A stretch of 64,000 nt of DNA from Dioscorea cayenensis subsp. rotundata (GCF_009730915.1 NW_024087005.1:1-64000), one strand, 5' to 3'. Shown: positions 12,964-26,700, numbered from the stretch's first letter. Program-made: numbers and translations. The notes: generated by a model not told the origin, from the sequence alone.

Positions 12964-14184
12964 AGAGCACAATGCAAATCATCATCATCATCATCATCAT
13001 CATCTGCTGTTGTGTCCTTGTCATTAAATAGAGTATAAGATATAGATAAATACAGAAAATAATAATAATATATGTTTCGACTTTCCGTGATGAAATTATA
13101 TTTCAAAAAAGAATTATAATGACTTGTTACTTTGTGTTTGTTGAAGGGATTTCTCTTTCAATCAATGTATCTGTTGTTGAATTTGGGTTGTTTGGAATGA
13201 GACTCTTTTTGTATTTATATTGTGTTTCTTGTGAGTGTGCTACATTGTTTATGTAAGCAATCATAGTTTTAAAAGATTCTTAAAATGATAAGTCAAACAT
13301 ACAATTCTGCATTCTTATTAATCTATTTGATTTCATTTGTGAAAAAGAATTATCACTGTGGAGCATGTGATATAGAGAGATTACACAAACAATCAGTTGA
13401 ATTCAACCTGATTCAAATGTGAATTTGACTGGAATATAATACCCAACTCAAATATGCCTTTTCAGATATAATTCAACCTGTTTAAAATGTGAGTTCAACT
13501 CTGATTAAAGAACAAATGAGGCAAACTCAAAGTTGACTTTGCAAGCTCAAGTTAAGAGTTCAGAACAACTTGTGATTTTGGTTGAAAAAGATACCAGTGG
13601 TGTATAATTTATGTTAATCATAACAATTATAAAGAATTTATATCTCTTATTAGAATTTAACGATGTAAGTGTTTATTCTTTGGTTAGTTGAGATATACAG
13701 TAGCTATGACAAATAACTGCAAAACAAACTCGGCTATGATCACGGAAGGTCCACCTCTATGAAGAACAGCGCTGTTTGACGATGATTTTGCTGCATTTAC
13801 GGCGAATGAATGAGTTGGAATCTATAGGGGCAAGTTGCATCAACCCACTGGCAATTAATTCAGTAAACACCTAATATTGTTGACCACATTGCAATGACTG
13901 TAAACTAAGCTGCAATCTGCATATCTCAGCAAATGACAAAAATTTGCGCAATCACGTAAGGCTCTGTCCAGCCCAGGAAAATAGATGAGGAAGTTAGTTG
14001 ATATACTAAAGAGAAAGAATCATCCAATTCATTTTGCTTACTAAATTACCGAAAGAAAGAATGTCGAAACTGTTATAAATACATTTTCTTTGTTCTATCA
14101 AACATAACAAAACAGTTTCCCTTCTTGCTTTCTTTTCTTTTCCCTACATCCTCCACAACTCTACACAAACACAGTCATGAGGTT
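12964..14184. other. Spacer between convergent NIP and ureF genes
   Basis: This holds the 3' region of the NIP gene, with an (ATC)n run at about 12978-13002, and, from the other side, the presumed 3' untranslated region of the minus-strand ureF gene. I see no further coding signal. Confidence 0.6.
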
Positions 14185-14916
14185 TCAAGAGCAGAAAAGT
14201 CTCGAAAACAAGTAGCCATGGCAACCTTGCAATGTGTCAACCAAAGGGCTAGTCTGGCACGCCTCGTCCACCGCCCGGTCCATCCATCTCTTGACCATTT
14301 CTTCTGCATCATGTGCAATCTGATGCTGCATTACTGATGCACCAAGTGGTCCGATTAAATTCAGCCTTGTTGCGGCAGAAATAATGTCTCTCATTGTTAG
14401 GAAAATGTAAGCACGCTGGCATGTGCTGCTATCAAAGCCAAGAAGACCCCAGATGAGACCAAAAACCGGTGCATGGTGGAAGAAAACACCTCCCGAACCT
14501 AAGTACGTTTCTCGTATTATCTTAAGTAATGGAATCTCATCATACACAGATGCAGCTACTCTCATCAGTGCTGATCCTTGGGAAACCGACGCCTTTCTAC
14601 TGACTTCATTTGTTAGTGTAGCTTCAAGCAATCTGTCAAGTTTCAACCAGGTTTCAGTGTCAGGAGATTTGCAGGCAGCATATACAAATGGAAGAAGAAG
14701 ACTCCCGGTGTTCTCCAAGACCTGGATAACATAGAACTTCAGGTCCTCAGGGTTCAGTATGAAACGGGATTGAAAAGAAGCCTCAAGTCCATACGAATGA
14801 GCAAAACCTCCTGTTGGAAGTATAGAATCCAGCAGCTGCCACTGGCTCCATTGCAACGTGTTGTCCACAGAAGCAGTATGTGCATTGCTTGGACTTATTT
14901 CCATATTGCACTCCAT
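14185..14916 (-). CDS. Urease accessory protein UreF
   Basis: UreF acts with UreD and UreG to load nickel into urease; it serves as an adaptor and fidelity factor for the UreG GTPase in the cytosol. The frame has no intron and gives 243 residues. Recognisable UreF blocks are QLLDSILPTGGFAHSYGLE (about residues 25-43), YLGSGGVFFHHAPVFGLIWG and the C-terminal LGASVMQHQIAHDAEEMVKRW. I chose the ATG at 14916 (MECNMEIS) because plant UreF proteins begin with a short polar stretch before the conserved WQLLDS block. An in-frame ATG at 14964 would add 16 hydrophobic residues, and a pyrimidine-rich AG at about 14943 could be a splice acceptor lying between the two. So a 5' leader intron, with leader exons further right on the minus strand, is possible. 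Product identity is secure. Confidence 0.93.
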   Translation of the reverse strand: MECNMEISPSNAHTASVDNTLQWSQWQLLDSILPTGGFAHSYGLEASFQSRFILNPEDLKFYVIQVLENTGSLLLPFVYAACKSPDTETWLKLDRLLEATLTNEVSRKASVSQGSALMRVAASVYDEIPLLKIIRETYLGSGGVFFHHAPVFGLIWGLLGFDSSTCQRAYIFLTMRDIISAATRLNLIGPLGASVMQHQIAHDAEEMVKRWMDRAVDEACQTSPLVDTLQGCHGYLFSRLFCS

Positions 14917-14964
14917 ATGATCGAAGAAATTAATCAAACTGAAAAGGAATGAAAAGCTGAGCAT

Positions 14965-17770
14965 TAGCTAAATAAAATAAGCTGCTGACAAAAGCACCAT
15001 TATGGTAAAAATAAAAGAATATATTTATTTACAACGAGTTAGCAATCCTTCACTTTTTAATAATCAGTACACCTGTTTTGTACTGATGTTAGTCGAATTT
15101 TGAAATTGTTTTATTCTAATTTCAACCATAAAAGTTGTAAGAAGGCCAAATCAGGCATGGAAGATGAATTTTATTCAAACAAATATAATTGATACAAAAC
15201 TGTTCTAGTTTTCAAGCCCATTGCTCATCAGTCCATGCTCATCACTTGATCAGCACAAATTCCCCTTCATGTGTATGACTAAGAAGAGTTTACTGTCAAA
15301 TAAGAATGGTAAATGATCTATAATTGAAAATTATCCCCTTGGTGTGTCATTCACAATTACCGGCATTCTGTTTTTCTCAATTTGTACTATTCTCTGCAGA
15401 GAATTGCTAAACCAACAAACTGTACATTCCATGCCCACACTGTTGCTTGTGAATAAATCTGGACTTGTTAATCAACCAATGAAAATAATTATCCAAGCCA
15501 ACTTAAAAATTTCAATTGACACACAAGTAATAATACTCAGACTATGTATTTAACCTTCGTATGGCTTAGAATCTCAATAAAAGTACATTGCAAGAGGTAG
15601 AGAAGACATGGCAAACAAAGGTGTGGACAAGGAATGCAACCCATCTCAGGCAACACTGGAAATCATAAAACAAAGCCAAGGAATATAAAATAAACTATTG
15701 TAGCATACTTCTGATACAAGACTACATTCTTCCAAAGTTCACAGATTTTTTTATCAATCAAACTAAACAAACAAGTTTCAAAGCCCTAGTCACTAAAGTG
15801 TATTCTTTTAGTTGAAGGACTTGATTGATTAGAGGTCCTCAATTAACAGGATAAATTTACGTTTATTCCTTTAGTGATGTGAAATTATCTTCATTATAAT
15901 GTTAACCAAACAACAGCAGTGAAAACCTAGATTCTGTGTGTTGCGTTTGTGAAACTGTTCTATGGAAAATAATCCTTCAAATTCCTATCACCTGAAACAT
16001 AAATAAGTAAGAAGAAACATCAATAAACCCAATAAACATCCTTCCTCTAGCCCCCTTGGTAGGTTCACTTCTTTTTTCTTATCTAGAGACTGATACTGCT
16101 GAGTTATATCCCTTCCCGGCCCCATTGTCAAGGCACTACTGCAGGTCAAGCCATAGAAGGTATTGTGACGCAACCAGAAGCTTAAGGTAAAATATGAGGT
16201 ACTTTATTGCTTAGTCTAACTTTTATGGAAGAGGCATAACCTGTATCCATTTGCTTCATATTAGCCTGGAGTTTGCTCCAGTAATATAGCCATCCCTACC
16301 CTATCACGACAATCCCACTAGCCTCTTATCGATTCTCTTGTTCGATTATGAAGCATGCACAGAACCGGAAGCACCCCATGTTTGAAAGAGAAGAGGATGG
16401 GCTATTCACATTTAATTTGATGATTAAAGGCGAACAGAAAGCTAAGTAGTGGTAATTATAAAGATCATGGGGAAAATAGGGAAGGAAGTCATGGGATGAG
16501 GCAGAGGTCAAAGGTCATCCATCCGCATTGGCGGTGAGTGGCGTGCCACAATTCCATTCATCATTTTTTAACTACATAAGCCAAAACCCATAGCCAGCCA
16601 AGAAAAACGGCTTCCCAAAGCTATCGATTATCTTAAACTTCCTTCGCAAAACAATCTCACATTGCTTCAGGATTCAACAGCAAAAGATCCAATCATTGGT
16701 CTACAAGGTGAAAAGGGCATACATTGATGTTTAAACTTTTGACTATCATCCCATCTCTAACATCTCACATTATCATTCATTAACAGAGATGTAATGGAAA
16801 ACATGTTCAATCCCAAGGCCACTAAACATTTTCACAAACGTTCAGTCCAACTCTTTGAATCGCTTGTCCATAGGGAAACAAACTCAATTATAAATCTGAC
16901 AGTAGATAATATCCCCCCCCAATTTCTTTTCCATGAATCATTAACAATTTAAGACAATTAATCTTTCATCAATCAATCACAATATCCCCAATTTCAGCTC
17001 TCTCCATAGCATGTCCTGACCCATAAAATTCCAAAAGCACTATACCAATCCCCATTGACCCCTACACCTTATTGATTTCACTTCTCCACAATGAACTGAC
17101 CAAAATAAAGCTTACTACAATTTCTATTCCTACCATTTTCTAACATCCTAAAACCAATCTTAACAACCATTCTCCTATAATCATTTCAGAGACTTTGGCA
17201 TCTGGTGTTTAACACAAAGTTTCAATCTTTGCATCAATTCTCCCACTTCCATCCACTTCACACCTCAAGAACACAATATTGAAGCATCCTCACTCAAATC
17301 CACACAACCCCAATCATGCAAGCACAACAACAACTGACGTTTAAGCATAAAAAAATCACACAAAATTAAGAACAAAGAGCATCAAGAGATAGAATCAAGA
17401 GATAGAGAGCAAACCAGTGCCTCAAAAACCATGAACTTGAAGAGATTAAGCATGCATCCACTCCTCTGCCTGCGAAGCTATTCTTCGGAATTCTATAGCT
17501 TGTGTTTCACAAAACTCCCTGGATTTTTCACAAAACGCCCCCTTCCTTTATGGATATTTCTGGTTTTGTTTTCTTCTTTCATATTGGCCCTTGAAAAATT
17601 TTGTAATTATTTAAACCATTATCTCTACTTCTTGGTTTTTGCTTCTCTTATTTATTTCCAAAAATTAAACAAATTTTGTAATAGGTTTTTGGCTTGTATA
17701 CCCCACACAAAAATCAATAATTGGTTATTACTAATATACCTTTGTGAAAGTCATATTGGCTTATATGTAT
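14965..17770. other. Non-coding stretch upstream of ureF
   Basis: No convincing coding frame is present on either strand. It probably contains the ureF promoter and perhaps a leader intron. A short plus-strand frame at 17431-17781 reads as hydrophobic, low-complexity sequence and matches nothing I know. Confidence 0.5.
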
Positions 17771-17774
17771 TTAT

Positions 17775-18300
17775 CAGATAAACTACCGGGTCAATTAGGT
17801 AAATATCTCTATCAAGATATTAAATCACCAGGTTATGGGTTCAACCACTGAGTCAATTGAGTCAATGTCGGATCAATTTAAATATTTTAAATAATTTAAT
17901 TTAATTTAATTCAATTAATTTGAAAAAATATATTATAATTAAAAAAAATCAATACAATAAAGGTATACAAGTAAAAGTAAAATATATAAATTTTAATTTT
18001 CAATAAAATTGATATTGATACATTGATTGTTGAAGTCTGATTATAGAAATGACCTTAGATTAAGAAAATTCAACACAAATTTATTGAGGACATAATGGTT
18101 ATGTTATATTTTAATACAAACTGTCTAGTTCATATAAAATCGTCCGGTTCACTGGTTTAATTAAAAAACCGACAATTCATCTCGGTTTTTACCGGTTCAA
18201 CTGCAAGTCTGGTCCAATTAGAGAATCGGACTGATTCCAGCACTGGGTCATCAGTTCAACCGGTCGAACTGCCGGTCCGGTTCGATTCTAATAACATTGC
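17775..18300. repeat. CCGGTT-rich interspersed repeat
   Basis: The stretch starts and ends with segments rich in GGTCAA, CCGGTT and GGTTCAA, including CCGGTCCGGTTCGATT near the right end, around an AT-rich middle. Such CGGTT-rich segments recur as interspersed repeats in plant genomes and are often nonautonomous DNA elements. I could not define terminal inverted repeats or a target-site duplication, so the class stays open. Confidence 0.4.
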
Positions 18301-18818
18301 ATGTATGCCTATCTTGGTAGAACTAAAAGAGAAAATAAATATCATATATAAATATATATTTTTTTTTAATGAACATTTTAAATTGACTGGTAATAACAGG
18401 TGTATATTAGCAAATAAAAATGTTTCCTATGGCTATACACAAAAATATGATATTCACAGGGTTATATGAGCCCTTACCCTCTTTTACTGAACATGCAGGC
18501 AATTTTAGTGTTAGTTTTCCTAAGCACACATTCAGCGCTTAAACAACATGATTATAAGATTGTTTAAAAAAACAAACAAAAAAAACAAACCTTGGATGTG
18601 TGTTTCAGTTTATGACACAAGAGTCTTGTATGATCAGCAAGAGTCATGTATGAGAAAAGACAGCAATCCAGAATACATCATCAAAGCACCATGCAACAAC
18701 AATGGAGAAAGAGAAGCTGAAGCCAAACTACAAAGCTCTGCAGACTTTCACTATTCAACAAGAACTCAACATGGATAACCACATTGACAAATTAATTCAC
18801 ATAGAACCAGCAAACTTA

Positions 18819-19005
18819 CCTCTTCATGATCATTTATATCATCTTTCTGTTCATACACAGGTTCTATAGATATCCTGCTGACATGAATTCGATTGCGATT
18901 TTCAGTTATCAGATACTCAGTAAAAACACAATCAATGGAAGTTGAACACTGAACAGTATTAGCTTCACTGGAAGGAATTATACACTTGAACTTCATAGGA
19001 ATCAA
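18819..19005 (-). CDS. Possible unassigned coding exon
   Basis: Reading leftward from an ATG at 19005 (or 18996), a frame of 62 codons ends at GAAGAG followed by a strong donor, GTAAGT. The peptide begins MIPMKFKCIIPSSEANTV and ends NDHEE. Its composition looks like ordinary protein rather than random AT-rich reading. I do not recognise the family and see no obvious partner exon. The next real coding region on this strand is ureF, 3.9 kb away. A phase-0 join to the stretch before ureF would keep the frame, but that may be chance. It could equally be a relic or no gene. Confidence 0.2.
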
Positions 19006-19976
19006 CCCTCTTCATCTATCTTCTATATCCATGATGGCCGCAACCATTTTTGAGATGAAATGGAAAAAAAGGCAATGTGTTTACTTATGTTGGATTGCCG
19101 GAGCTCAATTCTGGTACAGGTGATTAATCATCTTGCTAGTCTAACATTTGTTAATTTATCGAATTACTTGTTTTCAGCTTGCAGGCATGAGCACGAGGTA
19201 CATTCACACATGGTTCCTACTTCCTTGAGAGGGTGTTGCTAAATCTCGGTAGTGAGTTTCAGAAATGTAACTAAATTTGCTCATGGAACCGTAATTCCTT
19301 GAACATTGTACTCTCATCGACTGTGCAGAAGAACATATTCGATTCTATCAAGAACACAATGAGGATGAACAGCAACCTACTTTGGACACCATTCATCACA
19401 GAGTTTAGGGTCTGACTCAGGTTTATGCTAACCTTGCCACAACAAAGTATACTAAAGCAAAAACAAGCATGAAGCATGAAATATACTTTGAAGAAAAGAT
19501 ATAATGCAATGATGATGTGTGCATGAATTGAAATTTCTGGCTGTTTTTGCTGTAGTGCATATTTTTTTAGAAGCCACACACCTCGACAACAGGGTAGAGC
19601 ATAATTTTTCAAAAAAGCCATAAACAAAGCATATTATTGTCCGGCCAGTCACAAAGGTTACATGGTATAGAATAGAAAAATAAGAATAATAACATATAAC
19701 AGATGAATACAAGAATTAAATGTTGAATTTTCAAATGATGCAGCCCTTCATGTATAGGAACTCAAGATAACTATAAATGTGCTAGAAAGGGCCACTAAAT
19801 ATACTGGCCAACTAAATAAAAATTTGTAGGGAACAAAAAACAGACTAATGCAAAATTGAATAAAGAATTTCCCAACCTAAGCAAGTTGTTGTCATGGCAT
19901 GTAGTCGTGGAAAGACTCCGATACAAAGAATGAAATGCAATGGTTAGTTCTGATTTGAATTGTGATTAGCTTGATT
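19006..19976. other. Spacer downstream of RHM
   Basis: No recognised gene. It includes the presumed 3' untranslated region of the minus-strand RHM gene. Minus-strand frames at 19271-19712 are rich in Cys, Phe and Leu and look like chance frames. Confidence 0.5.
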
Positions 19977-22099
19977 TTATTTAGCTTCCCCTCCGGTGGT
20001 GCTGTTTTTGTTAGGTTCAAAAACATACTTAATCAGTGAGTCCTTGATCGATAGTAACTCGGGAAACTCAGCCTTCAGTTTTGAAGCATCCATCTCATTA
20101 TTGCTCCGAGGTGCAACAATGACTTTGGCTTGCTCTTCCAGAGTAAAGTTGGTCCACTCAAAGCCGGGGTTGATATAGGCCTTGTACATCTCAAGAATCT
20201 CATTGTGGCTAATGACACCAGGGTTGGTGAAATTCCATATCCCCCTGCAGTTTCTTTTCGCCATCTCCACAGAAATGGGGAGAAGTTCATCCAAGACCGT
20301 CATACTGTTTGGAATATTCACAACTTTGTTGTACCGCGAGATCTTAGTGATGAAGTTGCGTGGGTTGCCAAGATCTGAGGATATCGGCATACGAACTCGA
20401 AGAGTGCAGACATTTTCATATTCTTTCAGTAGCTCTTCAACCTGCATTATTATTTTTTTCATGAAAAATTAAAATTAGTGATGCACCATCAATAGTTGTC
20501 TCAGAAGCAAGCATAAAGAAATTCAAAGGAGAGAATAAAAGAAATTACCATAGCTTTCGTCTTTGAATAGAATGAACCGGTAAAATTGGGCTTGTCTTCC
20601 TCCTTGAAACCAATACCTGACCCTTCAGGATGATCAGCATCATACTCAAATATGCAGCCAGTGGCATAATTGATCATTAACAAACCATGCTGCTTGCAGA
20701 CATCTGCCAAAGTCAATGTACCAACAACATTAGTGCGGATTGTCTCTGGTTTGTGTGATTCACACCAGTCAACATTTGGCCTGCCAGTCACCCCGGCAGC
20801 ATTGAAGACATGAGTAGGTTTCACATTCTGAATATCCAACACGAGCTGAGAACACTCCTCAAGGCGACCCTTTCCATATTCATATGCTATCCCTTGCTTC
20901 TCACATATCTTCCCAAGAAGGCCGCCGATCCATCCAGTCTTCCCATATATCAGGAACTTCAAGGAATTATTAGGAGAAGAGCCAGAAGTGTCATTTGAAA
21001 CAACAGCTTTTGATGCTTTAAAGACCATAGCCTTGATCTCTTCAGAGCCATGGAGGTGTCCTTCTATCCCAGCCATCATCAGCATCCTTGGATGAGGCAG
21101 AAGTGCCCCACTAACATCACCCCACCAGTCAGGATTCCTTGTATACCATTCCATTGTTTTCTTGAGTCCGTCCTCCCATTGGGTCCTCGGTGTCCAGCCC
21201 AAGTTCTCCAGCTTCCGATCATCCAAAAAGTACCTCTGGTCATTGAAAGGCCTGTTTTCCACAAATTTAATAGCAGCCTCAGGGTCCAGAGAGAAGAGTT
21301 TGCAGACATCTCTCGCAACATCAAGCACACTCCTCTCCTTCTTTGTCCCAATATTATAAACATGACCAACTTCTCCTTTGTGAAGGATGACCTCAAAAGC
21401 CTCAGCAACGTCCTCACAATAGAGGTAACTCCTGACATTGGATCCATCACCATGAATTGGAAGAGTCTGGCCTCTCATTGCCAAGAGGATGAACTTAGGA
21501 ATGAGCTTCTCTGGGAACTGGTTCGGTCCATAAACATTGTTCCCTCGAGTGGTAATGACCGGTAGGCCATAAGATCTCCCATAAGCCATCACAAGCATCT
21601 CAGCACCAGCTTTTGTGGCAGAGTATGGATTAGTAGGTAGCAGCTGTGAAGCCTCATGGTTGCCAACAACAGCATCCTCGTCAGTCTCTCCATAAACCTC
21701 ATCAGTGCTAACATGGATGAACCTTGTGATCTGGCCTGTGACCTTGCATGCCTCAAGGAGAACATGAGTACCATAGATATTGTTCTTGGTGAACTCAAAG
21801 GAGTTTCCAAAGGAGTTGTCGACATGAGTCTGAGCAGCAAAATGCATTATAGTGTTGATAGATTCAGTGATGAGGAGGAAGTTAACAAGGTCTGCACTAC
21901 CAATATCACCCTTGACAAACTTGAAGTTTGGGGAGCCATGGGAAGGAAGGAGATTCTTCAGGTTGGAGCAGTAGTCAAGCTTATCAAGTACTATGATGTT
22001 GTACTCAGGATGGCTGCGAACCAGGCGGTTTGCCACATGAGACGCAATGAATCCAGCTGCTCCAGTAATGAGGATGTTCTTTGGTTTGTATGGAGCCAT
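19977..22099 (-). CDS. Trifunctional UDP-L-rhamnose synthase (RHM)
   Basis: RHM turns UDP-glucose into UDP-L-rhamnose in the cytosol: a 4,6-dehydratase acts first, then a 3,5-epimerase and 4-keto-reductase. The product feeds pectin (rhamnogalacturonan I) and flavonol rhamnosides. Two exons, 22099-20549 and 20441-19977, join exactly at KTKAM/VEELLKEY and give 671 residues, the family's usual length. The N-terminal domain has the NAD-binding GAAGFIA (residues 13-19), STDEVYGE (131-138) and the catalytic YSATK (159-163). The C-terminal domain has GKTGWIGG (386-393) and the catalytic YSKTK (511-515), and ends in a block including NPGVISHNEILEMYK. All key residues are present and the gene looks intact. 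Which Arabidopsis paralogue (RHM1, 2 or 3) is closest cannot be told by eye. Confidence 0.97.
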
Positions 22100-22148
22100 T
22101 GGTTATTGTTTTTCTTCTTTCTCTTCTTCACTTCTCTATATATTACAA

Positions 22149-23043
22149 CTAAGAGAAAGACAGAAACAAACACAGCATATTATGTTAAAACATTTGACCA
22201 ATGAGAGAACACAGAACACAAAAAACGAATAAATCAATTAAATGCGTTATCTGTAACACATAAATGGAGCAAGGAAAGGATATTAATATTTAGGACAAGA
22301 CCTCAAAATCAAAATAATTAGATGGAACCCTGACTAAACCAACAGGCTAAAAGTTTTCCGCAACTCAATAGATTTATAAAGCTTCTTCCAATTTTAAAAT
22401 AAATTGTTATGTAAATCACATTTATAAAATACACAATTGAATAAAAAACAAGGAATAACAAATGAAATCAAGATAAATATCACAGCCTATGACCAAGACA
22501 AGATCATACAAACTTAGGAAAATCCCAATGAAGAATGAAGGAAATAATAACGGTGATGGAAAAGGAAGACAAATTGGGAGCAATTGAAACTTAAAAATAT
22601 TATCTTTTTTATGGCAATTGGACAATCAGAATTAGCATCAGTTTTCTTTTCCAATCTCCTGCTTTGTTCGTCAAGATCAACAAGCCAATAGATTCCAAAT
22701 TTTAACAAAATATAATAAAAATATAGAACCAACAACTCACAAGATCTGATGAACGGGATCATACAAAAAATTGAACTTTTCAATACCAATCACAAATTAA
22801 CATCCAAATCATCACAAAACAAAGATCCAAAAAGCAATGCAGATCAGTAATCTAAGGCTCAAATGCAACACACATTACAAACAATCAAAATCCGATTTTG
22901 GAAAAAGAAATCAACAAGACTTAATAGCTCAAGGGATTGCATTGATAGATTTAAGGAATCCATATCCAAGCCATCTCGAAAAGCAACAACACGAGATGGG
23001 AAAAAAAAAATCGATTCAAAGAAAACGAAGAGATAGACTTACG
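22149..23043 (-). other. Probable leader intron and 5' exon end of RHM
   Basis: On the minus strand, sequence reading CCATTCTC is followed by a strong donor GTAAGT (23042-23037). A pyrimidine-rich acceptor, CTTTCTCTTAG, ends at 22149, about 50 bases before the RHM start codon. This suggests an intron of roughly 0.9 kb in the 5' untranslated region, with a leader exon running from 23043 rightward to about 23230. The intron has no long coding frame. A leader intron this close to the start codon may raise expression, but that is inference. Confidence 0.5.
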
Positions 23044-23239
23044 AGAATGGATCACTGCGATTTGCCTTCAGGCGAAAGAGGGAGAAGAGAGCATAAGTTG
23101 AGGGATTTGTGGAAGAACTAGGGAACGAAATCAAAGATCTGAACGCAAGCAAGGGGCGAGTGAGGGAGAGAGAGAGGCGGGGAGGTGGTTGGAATCGAAG
23201 AGCGAGATGGCCGTGAAGAAGCCACATTGGAGAAGAACA

Positions 23240-23731
23240 CGTGTGGACTGCTTTTTCACAAATAACCCCTTATAACTTCACTAATTGTTATTTTTACATA
23301 AATACCTTCATATTCATATTAATTATAGAACCCTTTAAATTTGGAGAACCCACTGTTTTTTTTCCCCCTTAAAGAGTTGTATTGAACCATAAGATGAGTA
23401 CATGGTAAATTTTTAGGATAATCAAATAATGTAGAAAAAGCTTATATTTCACTCGAACTAAATATTTCATATAATAGCACGAGTTAAGTGGTTTTTGGTC
23501 TCTTTAAGTTAAAGAGTTGGGAATTCCTCCAAAAGCCCCATATCTCGTTCAATGAGCCTAAAAAGTAGGTAAACTTGAACAATTGACTAAAATAGCTCCA
23601 AATTTGCTCAATGAAAATAGAATAAGAATAGGTGTTCTACAAATTCATCCGCATAATGGTAGAGGACACATCTTGTTGTTAACAAATTAAATTAACTCAT
23701 CAAAATAATCAAATCAGTTCCCTAAAAATAA
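23240..23731. other. RHM upstream region
   Basis: AT-rich sequence between the presumed RHM leader exon and the LTR element. It should hold the RHM promoter; I see no clear TATA box or coding frame. Confidence 0.4.
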
Positions 23732-23736
23732 CATAT

Positions 23737-26700
23737 TGTCACGCCCCGAACCCGGCTCACCAGACCCGGTGCGCAGACAAACGGCCGCAAACCCACAAGG
23801 CGTGAGCCCCATAGGCCTGCAAGGCCTCAAAATCTGATCCAGGACTGGCAAAACTATAATAACCCAACTGAGTTACAAGATTACAAACTCTACAAAGTAC
23901 ACAATACTTGGATATAGAAGTCCAAAATACAAAATACAGGGATACACAATAACAAGAACTTAACATTTACAATAGGATAAGACAACAACTACAGACAATC
24001 TCTCAAGATCCACGCCCGATCTATCACTTTTTGATCCGAAAAAGGATTTAAAGAAAAATCCATGAGCTCACTAGCCCAAAGTAAGTAATCCGTAAATTGT
24101 TTTTAAAACAATGTACTTTTACGAATCTCGATTTTCGATATTAAGAATAATTCAAAGTTTAAACATAGTTTAAACAAATACAAAAATAAATGGTTCAACA
24201 GAGGTATAGTTCTCAAGTAGTAACGCTATTCAAGATAACTAAAATCAAAAAGAATACTGGAGTTTCGAATCGCGAATAATTATTCGCCGTAAATGAGCAT
24301 AGGTCTTCAAAAACATAATTTAAAACAAAAACAAAATACAAAAGTGAAATATTCTAATAAAGAATATTTACAAATATGATTATTCGAATTCAAAACCCGT
24401 AAATACGATATCAAAAAAATACGTAAAAATTTCAAGGCAGGACAAATATTTGTGTTTTTGCAGAAATTCAAAATCAAAAGGGCAAACCCAAAAAAATAAC
24501 AAATTCAAGAGTAAGTCTCCAAATTCACTCGTAAGTGCCAAAGGTCATTTGTTTATCCTCGGTGATGATCCGAGCCAAAAATAACGAGATATCATTTATT
24601 TACCCTCAGTGACCCGAGATTGAATACCGAGTGGTCGCTGATTATTTCACCGAACGGACACGGTGCGAAACCGCAGTCTCACTTTCCCAAAAATTACTTG
24701 TCGACAAGGTCGGGATTTAACCCCCACCGATGTGGTTGCATATCGCTTCATTTGGAGACCAAAGCATTCAAACAAAAAAACTCAAGGTTGAAATGCGTAA
24801 TATTCATGAATTTTTCCAAATATTCAAACAAAATGTAAATATACAATTTCATAATCCCAATTTAGGAAAAAAATAACTGAAAAATACAGAAATTACTTAC
24901 AAAAATTAAATAAATAATTTCCCAAATCATTACTAAAAACTAATCACTATGCACATTTATATCTCACAAGCTCTGCATAACAATACTTCTAATATGTCTC
25001 ATTCCAAAATGCATAACTCCCAGAATTTAACATTAAATGCAAAGATATTTTGTAGTAAGTAACTTAGGAAAATTCTGAACCTTTTCCTTGTTTAATACTT
25101 GACCCAATTTTAGTCTCCGAGAATGAGAAAGATCATGTTAAATCTGAAGATTCTGCATATAGATGTCATCATGTGCAAGTCTTTTTAATGAGTCATAACT
25201 CATAATCTATAAATCCAATAAACATGAAATTTTGCAAATTGAAGGTCATGGTAATAAGGAATATTTTCTATTCTGAACACTTTGCCTAATTTTACATATT
25301 AAATCCGGAAATTGGCCTCTAAATCTGCATGCCTACACAATAATACCTCCAAGACATGTCAACTATAATTGATCATATCTTATAGAATATATATCCAATA
25401 AATATGAAATTTGGCAGGTAGATAGATCAAAGAAATCATTACAACTTTTTCAATTTTTAATCATCTGAAATTGTGCTTCTATGACCTCCGAATTTAGGGC
25501 CCCAATTCCCATTCAACTCATTATCATAACTTAAAAAAATTCATTCTAGCAATTTCATGCATGAACATAGAATGTCGAAGTCTCAAATCTGTAATAATCC
25601 AGCCCAATAAACCTTGAAATATTGACTCTAAACCACCAAATCATTTAATTTATTTCCCAAGTGCTAACCTCACAATTTTTATTAAGGATACCATCAAGGA
25701 AAAAGCTATGATCTCCAAACTAGACAAGTAAGTTAAAAACCTCGTCATTCAAGACTCAACCTTGCCTCGAGAGTTATAGTACAACATTTCTCTTGATGTA
25801 TTCACATCTAACATTCACCCCCATTAACATTTTTCTCTAAACACATATATGCCCAACAGAACTGTACATCGTCTCAATATTATCAATAATTAGCATACAC
25901 TCTTTAAAACATAAAAGCATCGACTATATATTAACTCAAGAGCTTTGATCTTATCCTCATACCATAATATGATCGTAACCCCATCGTATACGAACAAATA
26001 GATAAATAAGGAACTGGTTACAACCAAATATTCTAATATATATGATGCGTTAACATTTCAAGATAAGTAGTAGTCATTCTAAAAATAACATACCAAAACA
26101 TAAATACTAAGTTTATAGCTAATTAAGGCCACAAATCAGAAATACATGAAAATACCTATTCGACAATAAATAATTTTATGATTAATAACAATAAGCAGGA
26201 ATATCATAATAAAATAATAGATAATAATTTTGGCAAGAAAAAGAAATTCTTCCAATAATGAAAACATGAGTTCTCGGGGATTACTTACCTAAAAGAGAAT
26301 CCTTCAACTTCTAAGACTCCAGTCGACACTAAAGCAACTTCTTGGGGTCTGTGAGAATGGCTTTGACATGCTATATGTTGGGGTATTAGAAGTTATCCAA
26401 CAAGAGAGTGGTGTTAGCAAGAGGAACAGAGACAAACCTAACACCACCAACATACTCAACAAGACTAATGGCTTCCTTCACAGTATTAATCTCATGAGGC
26501 AAATCAAGAATAGTGTACTTAAATCACAAGGAAAAACATGAGCTATAGCTCTTGCCATAGTTCCAGTCCCTCCACCAACTTTAACGAATGACTTCAACCC
26601 ATAAAACACGTCCCTGAAAGTCACAATGACAACATCATCAACAAGCACCGAATCACTAGTCATACCATCATTGAACATCTTGTTAAACTCCAACTTCTCA

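Noticed and set aside
17431-17781. 116-codon plus-strand open frame
   Set aside because: Phe/Leu/Tyr-rich reading of AT-rich DNA with no domain, no splice context and no family resemblance.
19271-19712. Minus-strand frames rich in Cys and Phe
   Set aside because: Low-complexity composition, overlapping chance frames and no homology; they sit in the RHM 3' region.
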